From Eutrophocola sp964503965 (GTDB lineage: Bacteria > Pseudomonadota > Gammaproteobacteria > Pseudomonadales > Pseudohongiellaceae), in assembly GCA_964503965.1 (NCBI GenBank), contig CAZDCK010000005.1:53456-117455 (forward strand): a DNA stretch of 64,000 nucleotides, given 5' to 3'. The position numbers were made by a program, and so were the translations under genes. The notes below the pieces were generated by a model. That model had not been told where the DNA came from and searched no databases. It saw nothing but the letters and a program-made list of their open reading frames with translations. Shown here piece by piece: positions 1-9,357 of this stretch (position 1 is its first letter; the number at the start of each line of letters is the position of its first letter).

Positions 1-498
1 GATGGCGGTCTTGAGGTTGCTATCAATGCCATGAAAGCTGTCAGCAGTCCCCATCGTTTTCTGGGCATTGATCCCCAGGGTAAAGTCAGCATTGTCCATA
101 CGCTTGGTAATCCCTATGCACATATTGTGCTGCGCGGAGGAGCTGGCATTCACAATTATGACTCTGTCAGTGTTGCCCAATGTGAGGAAAAATGCCTCGG
201 CGCCGAGGTATCAAGCAATATCATGATCGATTGCTCCCATGCCAATTCAAACAAGGATCATAATCTTCAGCCACTGGTCCTGGACAATGTGGTTAATCAG
301 ATTGTTGAAGGCAACAAGTCTATAGTTGGACTCATGATCGAAAGTAATCTGCATGGGGGCCGACAGGACATTCCCGATGATCTTTCCCAATTAAAATACG
401 GCGTGTCTGTCACAGATGCCTGTATTGACTGGGAGACCACCGAGCGCTGTATCAGGGCTGCCCGTGACAAGCTCAGGGATGTGCTGCCTACCCGTTAG
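1..498 (+). CDS. 3-deoxy-7-phosphoheptulonate (DAHP) synthase, C-terminal part
   Basis: The 165 residues present, open from base 1, match the C-terminal half of class I (AroG/AroF/AroH) DAHP synthase, which condenses phosphoenolpyruvate with erythrose 4-phosphate to start the shikimate pathway. Seen in order: the HIVLRGG substrate-binding stretch, MIDCSHANSNKD with a metal-ligand histidine, MIESNLHGGRQD with a metal-ligand glutamate, and VTDACIDWE with a metal-ligand aspartate. The regulatory N-terminal part lies outside the window, so I cannot say which isozyme (Phe-, Tyr- or Trp-sensitive) it is. The gene ends at TAG and converges on the PQQ-type gene, with a hairpin between them. Confidence 0.93.
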   Translation, partial: DGGLEVAINAMKAVSSPHRFLGIDPQGKVSIVHTLGNPYAHIVLRGGAGIHNYDSVSVAQCEEKCLGAEVSSNIMIDCSHANSNKDHNLQPLVLDNVVNQIVEGNKSIVGLMIESNLHGGRQDIPDDLSQLKYGVSVTDACIDWETTERCIRAARDKLRDVLPTR

Positions 499-523
499 CG
501 ACTTGTACCAAGGGACTGTACAA

Positions 524-560
524 AGGGACAGCCACTCTGATGATGGAGCTGTCCCTCTTT
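524..560. terminator. Intergenic hairpin between convergent genes
   Basis: AGGGACAGC (524-532) pairs perfectly with GCTGTCCCT (548-556) across a 15-nt loop. A short T-rich stretch follows on the plus strand, and AAA precedes it (TTT on the minus strand). It sits between two convergent stop codons, so it is probably a shared, rather weak terminator. Confidence 0.55.
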
Positions 561-563
561 CAA

Positions 564-2438
564 TCACCGGGTCTTTGGCTTGAAGGCCAGCAGGACATTT
601 CCGGGAATTCCCATCAATCCATAGCCTGACTGCACAAAAAGGGTGCCATTAGCCGCCCAGATGGAAAAGTTGTCGATCGCACCACCGCGGGCCTCGATAC
701 TGTTAAATGTGTCAAATGACCTGGCAGTGTCATAGGTAAAAATAGGCTCACCGCTGCGGCTGTCAAAAATCTTCACATACCCGTCATTCGCTCCCTGGAT
801 AACAGCACTATCCACGACCAGTGTCGCTGCCGACATACCCCAGTTGCGATCACAACTGCTCAGGTTCTCTCGACGATCTCCCGAGCAGTCAGGGGTGTGA
901 TGATACTCCCAGACAACATTTCCTGTGTTTACGTCAAGGGCAAAAAGGCCGGGATCCGCCCCATCTGCCGTTGGTCCGGTGGATAAATTATTGGGGGCAT
1001 AAACTTTCTCTCCATCGAATGCCATACCCCAATGTATGCCCCCCATTGCCCCACCGGGTCCAATTTTGGTGTTCCAGACCAGTTCACCGGTATCCGGATT
1101 CAAAGCCCATACATCGCCACTTTTCTGTCCGGCCAGCACCAGGTCAGATCCGTCACTGCGTTGCGCCAGCATGATGGCCGCTCCAAAATCCACATCAAGA
1201 TTGATACTGTAATCCGGTGGACAGTTGGGACCATCGGGATCCCGCATACACCCTGTCAGAAAGATATCGTTTGCTGTGGCCTGAAATTTCCAGGCCAGAC
1301 TGCCATCTTCCAGACGCAAGGCAAGAATCGCATCACTCGTATCTGTAGGTGGCGCCGAGGTATTTTCACCGGTACCGACATAGAGCAAACCGCGCTTCTC
1401 ATCCACAGCAGGTGCCGTCCAGATCGGGGCGCCTGACGGTCCCCATTGCTGGGTTCCTACACGGCTGATGGTGGTAGGCTTCGCGTCCTCCATCGTGTGA
1501 TAAACCCACTCCCTGTTTCCTGTCGCCACATCCAGTGCAACCACGGCGCCATGGCTGGTACAGCATTCATAATCCGGTACAGCCCCCATATTCAGCTCCC
1601 CCGAGGAAATGGGGACATAGACCCTGTCACCGTAGAGGACAGGCATGGCCGTAACATTCGAAACACTGGTCACCTGCACACTGGCATCCCAGATGATTTC
1701 TGCAGTAACAGCATCCATGAGCAAGGTATGGGCAGATGTATCCGCAAAAACGAGTACCGGACGGCCATCATCGAGTTGGTGGTAACCAATGGTGGTTCTC
1801 AGGGGAATATCATGTTCATAAACCCATTTCACACAGGGCGTTTCTTCCCCGATATCCAGGGCAAATAGTTGTCCGGAGTCGACAATCGGGTAGTACATGG
1901 TATTGCCGACAATAGCTGGCTGGGAACGCATATTTGCAGTAGAAGGAAAACCCATGGACCAGGCCAGTTCCAGGTTGCCAAGATCCATCGTGGTCAGGCC
2001 CACCTGCTGCGCATCAAGATACCGGTGGTTCATTCTGTCAAAACCCTGGGTCCATATGACCGGCTCCCCAGTGTCTACATCCATACGTTCGGCAGGGCAG
2101 ATTGAAGACGTTATCCAGCTGTTATCGATATCGGTGGTAGCCGAGAGATAGGCCACTACATCATCAATTTCCTGTGTATCAAGCCCCTGGGCCTGGACGC
2201 GCATTTTACCGTGTGTCAGGGCATAACGAACAGCACGGGGGCCCATTCTTTTCAGAGTCTCCAGAGGCGGTGACTTGGTTTCCTCAGGCATGGCATGGCA
2301 GGTGGCACAGGTACTCTCATAGACAGCCATACCGGCTGTATTGATTTCTGTGACCCGTACATTTTCCTGCGCCTTGAGCAAGGCAATGGGTAAAACCGCT
2401 GTGATAAAAAAGACAGTCAGACTGGAAATTGTTCGCAT
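564..2438 (-). CDS. Secreted cytochrome c / PQQ-type beta-propeller dehydrogenase (polyvinyl-alcohol dehydrogenase-like)
   Basis: 624 aa with a signal peptide (about residues 1-23), then a small cytochrome c domain with heme motif C44-A-T-C47-H48, then a long beta-propeller (about 110-620). The propeller carries recurring PQQ-quinoprotein blades ending in patterns such as DVATGNREW, LEDGSLAWKF and NPDTGELVW. The order cytochrome c then propeller is that of polyvinyl-alcohol dehydrogenases; alcohol dehydrogenases such as QedA carry the heme at the C-terminus. It probably oxidises an alcohol or aldehyde in the periplasm and passes electrons to its own heme; the substrate is not visible. The gene lies 95 bp downstream of another secreted heme protein on the same strand. 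PQQ binding itself is inferred from the family. Confidence 0.8.
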   Translation of the reverse strand: MRTISSLTVFFITAVLPIALLKAQENVRVTEINTAGMAVYESTCATCHAMPEETKSPPLETLKRMGPRAVRYALTHGKMRVQAQGLDTQEIDDVVAYLSATTDIDNSWITSSICPAERMDVDTGEPVIWTQGFDRMNHRYLDAQQVGLTTMDLGNLELAWSMGFPSTANMRSQPAIVGNTMYYPIVDSGQLFALDIGEETPCVKWVYEHDIPLRTTIGYHQLDDGRPVLVFADTSAHTLLMDAVTAEIIWDASVQVTSVSNVTAMPVLYGDRVYVPISSGELNMGAVPDYECCTSHGAVVALDVATGNREWVYHTMEDAKPTTISRVGTQQWGPSGAPIWTAPAVDEKRGLLYVGTGENTSAPPTDTSDAILALRLEDGSLAWKFQATANDIFLTGCMRDPDGPNCPPDYSINLDVDFGAAIMLAQRSDGSDLVLAGQKSGDVWALNPDTGELVWNTKIGPGGAMGGIHWGMAFDGEKVYAPNNLSTGPTADGADPGLFALDVNTGNVVWEYHHTPDCSGDRRENLSSCDRNWGMSAATLVVDSAVIQGANDGYVKIFDSRSGEPIFTYDTARSFDTFNSIEARGGAIDNFSIWAANGTLFVQSGYGLMGIPGNVLLAFKPKTR

Positions 2439-2533
2439 GAATCTCCCCTACAGTGAATCTGGCTTGTAGGAGTATATGAAGACCGGGAAGGTTGTACCAG
2501 CCCTGTATTGAATCAAAAATCCTTCAACAGACT

Positions 2534-3907
2534 TTATTGCCAGAGAGCTGTAGACGTGCTGCCAACAGTTTGACTACCCAGATAAGGCTGAACTTCTTCA
2601 TGGGTAGCTGCGAGAATTTCCAATGCCATTTGCCGTTCTTCAAGGGAATACAGGCTCTCCCCTGGCAACTCGATTTCACCAGCGAGCCAGGCGACAAGCT
2701 GTTGCAGCACATAATCGCGGGCAAAGGCAGGCAGGGTTTTGAAATCATCTGTGTAAATCAGGTAACTCAGTGGATATCGAAAAGTACGTTTACCTGGATC
2801 CAACTCCCGCAACGATCTTCCCTGGCCATCACTGGGCCCCCTGGCCATAAAATCCTCAGCGAAGTCCCTTGATCCTGTAAGCGGGGACAGACTCTCCACG
2901 GCATCCATGTAGACCAGTTGGCCAACCAGCTTGTCCATCATCCTGGACAGTGTGCCCTGGGCAGGCTCCGGCAGCTCCGCCCAGCTTCGGGCATTAATCG
3001 CGTCTTCCATACCTCTGCGCTGGAGTACAGCAGGCGCCTTGAATTTTACATAGGTAATCTGGTTCTGGACGGTCACCTGATGTTCCAGGACCATCAAGGC
3101 AACAATATCGCTGGTGTCGCTGGGGTAGGGATCGGTATCAACATAGCCTTCATCTTTCAGCGACTTGACATTCCAGATACGGAAATCGTCCAGATTATCC
3201 AGGTGGGATGGATCCTCCAGCATCATATTGCCCAGGTGAGCCTGCAACCCATGGCTGCCAGTGACATACCAACCTCCCCAGCGCTCCTCTATCGGCGTGG
3301 AATCGCCCACGTTACCAATTCCGGAATAGTTCTTCATGGGAACGTTCCTGTCACTGTAGACAGAAGACAAGGCCATGAGCATGGGGACCCCTCCCCCCAT
3401 GGTACCCTGGGTGTCATGACACACCAGACAGGTCTGGTTGGCCCTTTCAAAATATTTGTCCGTCTCTTTGACATTGTCAAAGGCATAAAAAACCACGCCA
3501 AATTTATCATCTATTGTGGCCACTTCAACAATAGTACTGTTCTGGACGAATCCCAGATAGGTGTGGTCATTAAAGAACAGGCTTCTGGGGGTTTCCGGGG
3601 AAATCAGTTTATGCTGAAGACTCGTTGGAGAAAAAACGAGCGTTTGTGAGTCAGCGTCAATATCCAGTTTTTCCATCAGGGCATCAAAATAGCCACGCTC
3701 ATCATCGAAAGCCAGCTCGACCTCTCCGTTCTCCAGTTGGGCCTGTAGTTCGGCAACAGGATTATCGATGGCTTTCTGGTCGTACCCGACAAGTGAATAT
3801 TCATGACTGTTCATGAACTGGGCATTCACAGCAGGAACTACCGCCCCTGTGAGACTGGCAAGCAGAATGACTGCATTCACCTTTGTGTTCACGCTATAAA
3901 CCCCCAA
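2534..3907 (-). CDS. Secreted c-type heme protein of unknown function
   Basis: 457 aa with a clear signal peptide (about 1-29, ending VNA-QF) and a single heme-attachment motif, C160-L-V-C163-H164, in the middle of the chain followed by a glycine/methionine-rich stretch (GTMGGGVPMLM). The C-terminal half is mostly helical-looking with no domain I recognise. One heme motif in a 450-residue protein suggests an enzyme or electron carrier rather than a simple cytochrome. It is upstream of, and co-directional with, the PQQ-type propeller gene, so it may be its electron partner; that is inference from position. The translation start is the first ATG, followed by a good signal sequence. Confidence 0.7.
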   Translation of the reverse strand: MGVYSVNTKVNAVILLASLTGAVVPAVNAQFMNSHEYSLVGYDQKAIDNPVAELQAQLENGEVELAFDDERGYFDALMEKLDIDADSQTLVFSPTSLQHKLISPETPRSLFFNDHTYLGFVQNSTIVEVATIDDKFGVVFYAFDNVKETDKYFERANQTCLVCHDTQGTMGGGVPMLMALSSVYSDRNVPMKNYSGIGNVGDSTPIEERWGGWYVTGSHGLQAHLGNMMLEDPSHLDNLDDFRIWNVKSLKDEGYVDTDPYPSDTSDIVALMVLEHQVTVQNQITYVKFKAPAVLQRRGMEDAINARSWAELPEPAQGTLSRMMDKLVGQLVYMDAVESLSPLTGSRDFAEDFMARGPSDGQGRSLRELDPGKRTFRYPLSYLIYTDDFKTLPAFARDYVLQQLVAWLAGEIELPGESLYSLEERQMALEILAATHEEVQPYLGSQTVGSTSTALWQ

Positions 3908-4022
3908 TATCTTTTATCGATGTATTTAATATACATTATAAAGTGGTCAGGCAATATGAAAATTATATGAATATTGACCTGTTATATGCTTGATCAGGCT
4001 CAATCGGCAAGAAAATGAAGGA

Positions 4023-5120
4023 TCAGGTATCGACCTGGTTATTGTAATGGCCAAGTACATCAAGACCGTCAAGGGTCCTGGTAGGAAATGCTATATCTGC
4101 CCCATGGGCATGAATAATATCGATGATTTTGAGCAATACATCCTGTTTAACGGAATGGAAATGGACCCAGTTGGTGGTTTTGGTGAAGGTATAAACGAAG
4201 AACTCGAGACTGGAAGCAGCCATCGCATTAAAGTTGACGATAAGCGTCTGGTTAGTGTCTATCTCATCATGCTCAAGCAGCATGGATTTAACAGCATCAA
4301 TAATTGCGCGCATCTTGTCCGCATCACAATAACGTAACCCAATCGTTTCAAAAATCCGACGATTGGTCATTCGCGATGGATTTTCAAGAGTAATCGTGGT
4401 GAACAGTGAATTGGGTATGTAAAGCGGGCGTTTATCAAAGGTCCGGATCTTCGTCAGGCGCCAGCCTATATCTTCCACAGTACCTTCAATTTCCCGGTCG
4501 GGAGAGCGCACCCAGTCTCCGATAGAGAAAGGACGATCCAGGTAGACCATCAAGCCACCAAAGAAATTGGCCAGCAGGTCCTTGGCGGCAAAACCTACTG
4601 CGATTCCGCCGATGCCACCAAAGGCAAGGACACCACTGATGCTTATACCCAGTGTCTGTAGGGCCACCAGGGTACCCGTAATAAGAACAGCAATACGCAG
4701 CAGCCTGCCCATAACCTTCACGGTTACCTCATCAGCATTCACGTCTTTAAGCGCGTTTTTGTTGATCAGGTTGTGTTCAATATTACTAATGAGCTGGACA
4801 AGGAACATCATTAGCAAGCCGATGACAGCAATTCGTCGAGCCAGACCGGTGTATTCGAATATTTCTCCGGAAGTTTCGGTAACCGCTTCAACAATTTCTG
4901 CAGCTACAGATATACCGATGACCCAGACAAAAAGCAGGAGCGGTTTCTTGGTGGCAGCGACTACTGCATCATCCCAAAGGTTGACTGTTTTTTCTGCATT
5001 GAGTTGAAGGCGATTGAGAATACGTCGTAACAGAAAGTTAATCAGGACAGTCGCAAGGACGATACCGAATACATGCAGTATCCAGGTGTTGTTGCTTATC
5101 CAGGTGTGCAATGCGTCCAT
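4023..5120 (-). CDS. MscS-family mechanosensitive channel
   Basis: 365 aa inner-membrane protein with predicted membrane segments near residues 12-32, 60-80, 95-113 and 140-158, plus the pore-lining helix near 160-192. That helix shows the MscS signature: glycine/alanine-rich GGIGGIAVGFAAKDLLANFF followed by the cytoplasmic beta domain starting YLDRPFSIGDWV. Five segments rather than three place it closer to YnaI/YbdG-type channels than to E. coli MscS itself. The role is release of solutes on hypo-osmotic shock. It starts 12 bp after the topA stop and is probably transcribed with topA. Confidence 0.88.
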   Translation of the reverse strand: MDALHTWISNNTWILHVFGIVLATVLINFLLRRILNRLQLNAEKTVNLWDDAVVAATKKPLLLFVWVIGISVAAEIVEAVTETSGEIFEYTGLARRIAVIGLLMMFLVQLISNIEHNLINKNALKDVNADEVTVKVMGRLLRIAVLITGTLVALQTLGISISGVLAFGGIGGIAVGFAAKDLLANFFGGLMVYLDRPFSIGDWVRSPDREIEGTVEDIGWRLTKIRTFDKRPLYIPNSLFTTITLENPSRMTNRRIFETIGLRYCDADKMRAIIDAVKSMLLEHDEIDTNQTLIVNFNAMAASSLEFFVYTFTKTTNWVHFHSVKQDVLLKIIDIIHAHGADIAFPTRTLDGLDVLGHYNNQVDT

Positions 5121-5132
5121 GATGCAGAGAAC

Positions 5133-7799
5133 TCAGGCAGACTTGGCCTTTGTCTTCACCTCTCCCTCGGCAACCCACTGGCCTTTGCGGTAAAACGCTT
5201 TCCACCCTGTGGGTTTCTTGTCTATTTCACTTTGGACAAACTGTTCCTTGTTTTTACGACTGAATTTCACGACAGTCTTGTTACCATCAGGGTCTTCCAC
5301 AGGTGCCTTCATGAGAAAGGCATACTTTGGATCAATTTCATCCTTGTGTGGCAGTAGTTCTGCCACTAAAGGTGCCCGTGTTTCCCGGTTCTTGGGAAAC
5401 TGGCTCGCTGCGAGAAAAAGACCAGCGGCACCGTCGCGCAACACATAGGTGTCTTCAACCTTTTCACACTCCAGTTCAGGCATGGGAACCGGGTCCATTT
5501 TCGGTGGAGCCGCCTCGCCATTGCGAAGCAGTTTACGGGTATTTTTACAGTCATCTGCAGTACAACCGAAATACTTGCCGAAACGGCCGTTCTTGAGCTG
5601 CATTTCGGCACCACACTTGTCGCATTCCAGGGTGGGTCCGTCATACCCCTTGATCTTGAACTTGCCCTCTTCCACCTCAAAACCGGGACATTCCGGATTA
5701 TTCCCACAAACATGAAGTTTGCGGGTTTCGTCAATAAGATAGGAATCCATGGCAGTATCACATAATTTGCAACGGTGTTTATGCAGCAGCAAGCGGGATT
5801 CTGCTTCATCATCAGCATCCACACTGATGGCTTCATCCCCGGGCGTAAGATTGAGCGTCGTCTTGCAACGCTCCTTGGGTGGCAGACTGTAGCCTGAACA
5901 GCCCAGAAAAACGCCGGTAGATCCGGTTCGGATCTGCATGTGCCGGCCGCAGCTTGGGCATTTGATACCTGTTTCCGTGGGATTGTTTTCACGCATTCCC
6001 CCTTCCTCAGATTTCGCTGCTTCCAGCTGCTTGGTGAAATCATCATAAAAAGCATTCAGGACATCCATCCAGTGCCTTTCTCCCTGGGCTATCTCATCCA
6101 GGTTATCTTCCATCCGGGCGGTAAACTTGTAATCCATCAGGTCTGTAAAATTTTCCACCAGCCTGTCAGTGACTATGTCTCCCATTTTCTGGGCATAAAA
6201 TCGGCGATTTTCCAGTTTTACATAGCCCCTGTCCTGGATGGTGGAAATAATTGATGCATAGGTGGAGGGACGACCTATATCCCGTTTCTCCAGTTCCTTG
6301 ACAAGGCTGGCTTCCGTATATCGGGGTGGCGGTTTGGTGAAATGCTGTATGGGTTCAAGAGACTGAAGTTCAAGCGTATCCCCCACTTTCAGTTCCGGCA
6401 GTACCACATCACCGTCCTTGTTGGCTGGAAGCACCCGGGTATAGCCATCAAATTCCATGATACGCCCCCGGATTCGCATCACATATCCAGCTGCCGTCAC
6501 TTTGATTGTGCTGCTCTTATAACGGGCCGGGGTCATCTGGCAGGCAACAAATTGTTGCCAGATAAGGTTGTACAACCGCACAGCATCGCGATCCTGGCTA
6601 TCCAGTCGAGAAGAGTTTTCCAGGACTTTCACATCAGAAGGTCTGATCGCTTCATGCGCTTCCTGAGCTCCTTCACGACTTGAATAACGTATCGGGTTTT
6701 CCGGCAGATACCTGTCTCCGAAACTCGATTGTATGTAATCCCGGGCCATGGCAATCGCGTCATTACTCAGTGCCGTGGAATCTGTTCGCATGTAGGTAAT
6801 GAAACCTGCCTCATAGAGGCGCTGGGCCATGGTCATGGTTTTCTTCACACTGTAGCCAAGTCGTGTTGAGGCCGCCTGTTGCAGTGTTGATGTAATGAAA
6901 GGTGCCCTGGGCTTGGAAGAAGTAGGCTTATCTTCACGATCACTGACCGTAAAGGCGGCTGGCTGAAGTTTTGCAATAGCCTCGGACGTGGCCGCTTCCG
7001 TTTTTGGTTTGAAATCATTTCCCTGGTCTTTGAGCACCTCAAAACGCAGGGCTTCCTGTTCACTGTCTGTATTCGCTTTGCCGTTTAACAGGTTTGCATA
7101 CAGCTCCCAGTACTCTTCAGGAATAAAAGCACGTATTTCCTTTTCCCTGTCAACCAGCAACCTGACTGCAACTGACTGGACGCGGCCAGCAGAGAGACCA
7201 CGGGCCACCTTCGCCCAGAGCAGTGGAGACACCATGAAGCCGACAACACGATCAAGGAATCGGCGAGCCTGCTGGGCCTCGACATGCTTCATGTCCAGAT
7301 CACCAGGGGTTTCAAAGGCCTCCTGGATGGCTTTTTTGGTAATTTCGTTAAAAACAACGCGTTTGTAACGGGAATCATCACCACCAATGGACTCTTTCAA
7401 ATGCCAGGCTATAGCTTCCCCTTCACGGTCAAGGTCAGTGGCGAGATAAATAGTATCGGATTTTTTTGCCAGTTTTTTCAGGTCGTTGACGACCTTCTCC
7501 TTGCCGGGAAGAATCTTGTAATTGGCTTTCCAGCCATGTTCCGGATCGATGCCCATGCGGGCAATCAGCTGTTCCCTGGCTTTTTTGGCCTTATGACGCT
7601 TTTTTTGCTCAGGGTCCATTTTTCGGGTTTCAGCGGCAGCTTTGGCCCTGGCTTTCGGATCCACAGCACTGCTTGACCCACTCGTTGGAAGGTCACGAAT
7701 ATGACCAACGGAGGACTTCACCACAAAGTCGTTTCCGAGATACTTGTTGATTGTTTTGGCCTTGGCAGGCGACTCAACAATGACCAGAGACTTACCCAT
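5133..7799 (-). CDS. topA: DNA topoisomerase I
   Basis: 888 aa, the usual size for a gammaproteobacterial type IA topoisomerase, which relaxes negative supercoils. The N-terminal TOPRIM domain carries the acidic triad in TDLDREGEAIAWHL (121-134). The catalytic tyrosine is Y336 in GFITYMRTDSTAL. The C-terminal third has three four-cysteine zinc ribbons, starting CPSCGRHMQ, CKLCDTAMD and CDKCGAEMQ, followed by a basic tail. A lysine/arginine-rich loop (about 50-78) follows the first strand, as in E. coli TopA. The start MGKSLVIVESPAKAKTINKYL is the family N-terminus. Confidence 0.98.
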   Translation of the reverse strand: MGKSLVIVESPAKAKTINKYLGNDFVVKSSVGHIRDLPTSGSSSAVDPKARAKAAAETRKMDPEQKKRHKAKKAREQLIARMGIDPEHGWKANYKILPGKEKVVNDLKKLAKKSDTIYLATDLDREGEAIAWHLKESIGGDDSRYKRVVFNEITKKAIQEAFETPGDLDMKHVEAQQARRFLDRVVGFMVSPLLWAKVARGLSAGRVQSVAVRLLVDREKEIRAFIPEEYWELYANLLNGKANTDSEQEALRFEVLKDQGNDFKPKTEAATSEAIAKLQPAAFTVSDREDKPTSSKPRAPFITSTLQQAASTRLGYSVKKTMTMAQRLYEAGFITYMRTDSTALSNDAIAMARDYIQSSFGDRYLPENPIRYSSREGAQEAHEAIRPSDVKVLENSSRLDSQDRDAVRLYNLIWQQFVACQMTPARYKSSTIKVTAAGYVMRIRGRIMEFDGYTRVLPANKDGDVVLPELKVGDTLELQSLEPIQHFTKPPPRYTEASLVKELEKRDIGRPSTYASIISTIQDRGYVKLENRRFYAQKMGDIVTDRLVENFTDLMDYKFTARMEDNLDEIAQGERHWMDVLNAFYDDFTKQLEAAKSEEGGMRENNPTETGIKCPSCGRHMQIRTGSTGVFLGCSGYSLPPKERCKTTLNLTPGDEAISVDADDEAESRLLLHKHRCKLCDTAMDSYLIDETRKLHVCGNNPECPGFEVEEGKFKIKGYDGPTLECDKCGAEMQLKNGRFGKYFGCTADDCKNTRKLLRNGEAAPPKMDPVPMPELECEKVEDTYVLRDGAAGLFLAASQFPKNRETRAPLVAELLPHKDEIDPKYAFLMKAPVEDPDGNKTVVKFSRKNKEQFVQSEIDKKPTGWKAFYRKGQWVAEGEVKTKAKSA

Positions 7800-8131
7800 A
7801 TGTCAGAAATATCCGTCAGTTCAGTTCAAGGTATTTTCAGTTTTTCCCGTGAAAAACAGCCGACATGATTAATGACTCGCTGCGGGTCGGTCAAGTGAAG
7901 CGTGTAATTATTTAAAATAAAAGCACGCGAAACCATACACTGACAGAGAAATAGCCTGTAAATACCGATATTTTTTGCCGGGACTATTTTGGCCCCGGCG
8001 GCGCTGCGACACGGTGTTCGCCCTGTCGCAAAAAGGCGGGCATTAAAACACTGCTTCCGGAAAAAAGTAAAGTGTGGGTACAGACTGGGGAAAACTGGCA
8101 GCACAGGAGACCCATGCTCTCCGGACTCTGC
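7800..8131. other. 332-bp gene-free interval between ilvE and topA
   Basis: This is the leader region of topA and the tail of ilvE, both on the minus strand. No credible ORF or tRNA was seen. Two hairpins stand out: TGCGACA/TGTCGCA (about 8005-8033) and GCCGGG/CCCGGC around an AT-rich loop (about 7978-8001). Neither is followed by a T-tract on the minus strand in the way a terminator would be. The topA promoter must lie in the AT-rich part at about 7870-7980, but I could not choose a convincing -35/-10 pair. Confidence 0.5.
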
Positions 8132-9169
8132 TCAGACCTGCTGCGTCCAGCCGAAAGTATCCTCTCTTTCGCCATTCTGAATCTGGCAGAGAAGATCATA
8201 AAGTTGCTGCATAACCGGCCCTACTTCGTCGCCATTTCCATAAAAACCATGCCAGGCCTCATCGAACCATATCTTGCCCACTGGTGACAATACTGCAGCC
8301 GTCCCGCAAGCCGCCACTTCAACGAAGGTATCCAGCTCAGCTCGCAAATCGATAGCTCTTTCCTCGGTTTCCATTCCAAGCAGGTCCCGTGCAATATCCA
8401 TGATTGAGCGTCTGGTAATACTGGGAAGAATGGCGTCCGACTTTGGTGTGATCAGCTTGTTATCACTGGTGGAAATAATGATATTGGCTGAACCTGCTTC
8501 CTCTATATATCGTTTCTCCGCGGCGTCCAGGTAAAGTGCCTCATTGGCTCCCATTTCCTGGGCTTTGCGGGTGGCAAAAAGCCCTCCGGGATAGTTGGCA
8601 CCCGCCTTGACATCACCGGTTCCATGGGGAGCAGCCCTGTCAAAGTCTGAAACAGCGAGTTTGATAACCGAAAGCCCGCCGCTCTTGTAGTAAGGTCCTA
8701 CAGGAGACACCATGACCCTGAATTCATATTCCCTGGCAGGCTTGAGCCCCATATTCTCACCGATCCCAATCAGCAGGGGCCTGATGTACAGGGTAGCACC
8801 ACTACCATAGGGAGGCACCCAGGCAAGGTTTGCCCTCACGGCTTCACTTACTCCTCTCAGGAACAAATCATCAGGAACGGCAGGCATGGACAAGCGCTCA
8901 GCCGTATTGCGCATACGCTGGCCATTCATTTCGGGACGAAACAACAGGACACGCCCATCCCTTGTACTCTGGGCCTTCATGCCTTCAAAACACTGCTGGG
9001 CATAATGCAGTGCTGGTGAGCCTTCATGGATATGCATGATTTCATCGGAGATCAGCTCACCGTCGGACCACTGTCCATCCTGATAATGAGCACGGAAGCG
9101 AAAGTCCGTTTTGGTGTATTCAAAACCCAGGTTCTGCCAATCGATGGGTTTCTTTTCTTGTGCGTTCAT
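8132..9169 (-). CDS. ilvE: Branched-chain amino acid aminotransferase
   Basis: Class IV PLP aminotransferase of the longer type II BCAT group, 345 aa from the ATG at 9169. It carries out the last step of valine, leucine and isoleucine synthesis. The PLP lysine is K188 in GDVKAGANYPGGL, and EEAGSANIII follows as the conserved cofactor-phosphate region. An upstream in-frame start (9322) would add 51 residues with no family resemblance and would run across the intergenic region, so the inner ATG (MNAQEKKPIDW) was chosen. The neighbour tatD is divergent, and the 188-bp gap must hold both promoters. Confidence 0.95.
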   Translation of the reverse strand: MNAQEKKPIDWQNLGFEYTKTDFRFRAHYQDGQWSDGELISDEIMHIHEGSPALHYAQQCFEGMKAQSTRDGRVLLFRPEMNGQRMRNTAERLSMPAVPDDLFLRGVSEAVRANLAWVPPYGSGATLYIRPLLIGIGENMGLKPAREYEFRVMVSPVGPYYKSGGLSVIKLAVSDFDRAAPHGTGDVKAGANYPGGLFATRKAQEMGANEALYLDAAEKRYIEEAGSANIIISTSDNKLITPKSDAILPSITRRSIMDIARDLLGMETEERAIDLRAELDTFVEVAACGTAAVLSPVGKIWFDEAWHGFYGNGDEVGPVMQQLYDLLCQIQNGEREDTFGWTQQV

Positions 9170-9357
9170 AAGTCCAGAGTCTGCGTGGGTCAAAACGCCC
9201 GTATTATACAGTGACAGCAGGATTTTCACTCCTCTTTTTGAAAATGGCGGGAAAACCGGTATTACTGTCAATTTCCCGAACTCTCCACTTGTGGCAGGCC
9301 AGTCCGGGCGAGTACCATGCACATCCGTATAGCCTCATCGTCAATCACGCAGTCTTC

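Noticed and set aside
2918..3649. Open frame antisense to the secreted heme protein
   Set aside because: The opposite strand has a signal peptide and CXXCH; the antisense product shows no motif.
7800..8131. Possible structured RNA (SRP RNA or tRNA) upstream of topA
   Set aside because: The CCGGAA-like stretch lacks the conserved 4.5S core, and no cloverleaf can be drawn; kept only as an unexplained hairpin region.
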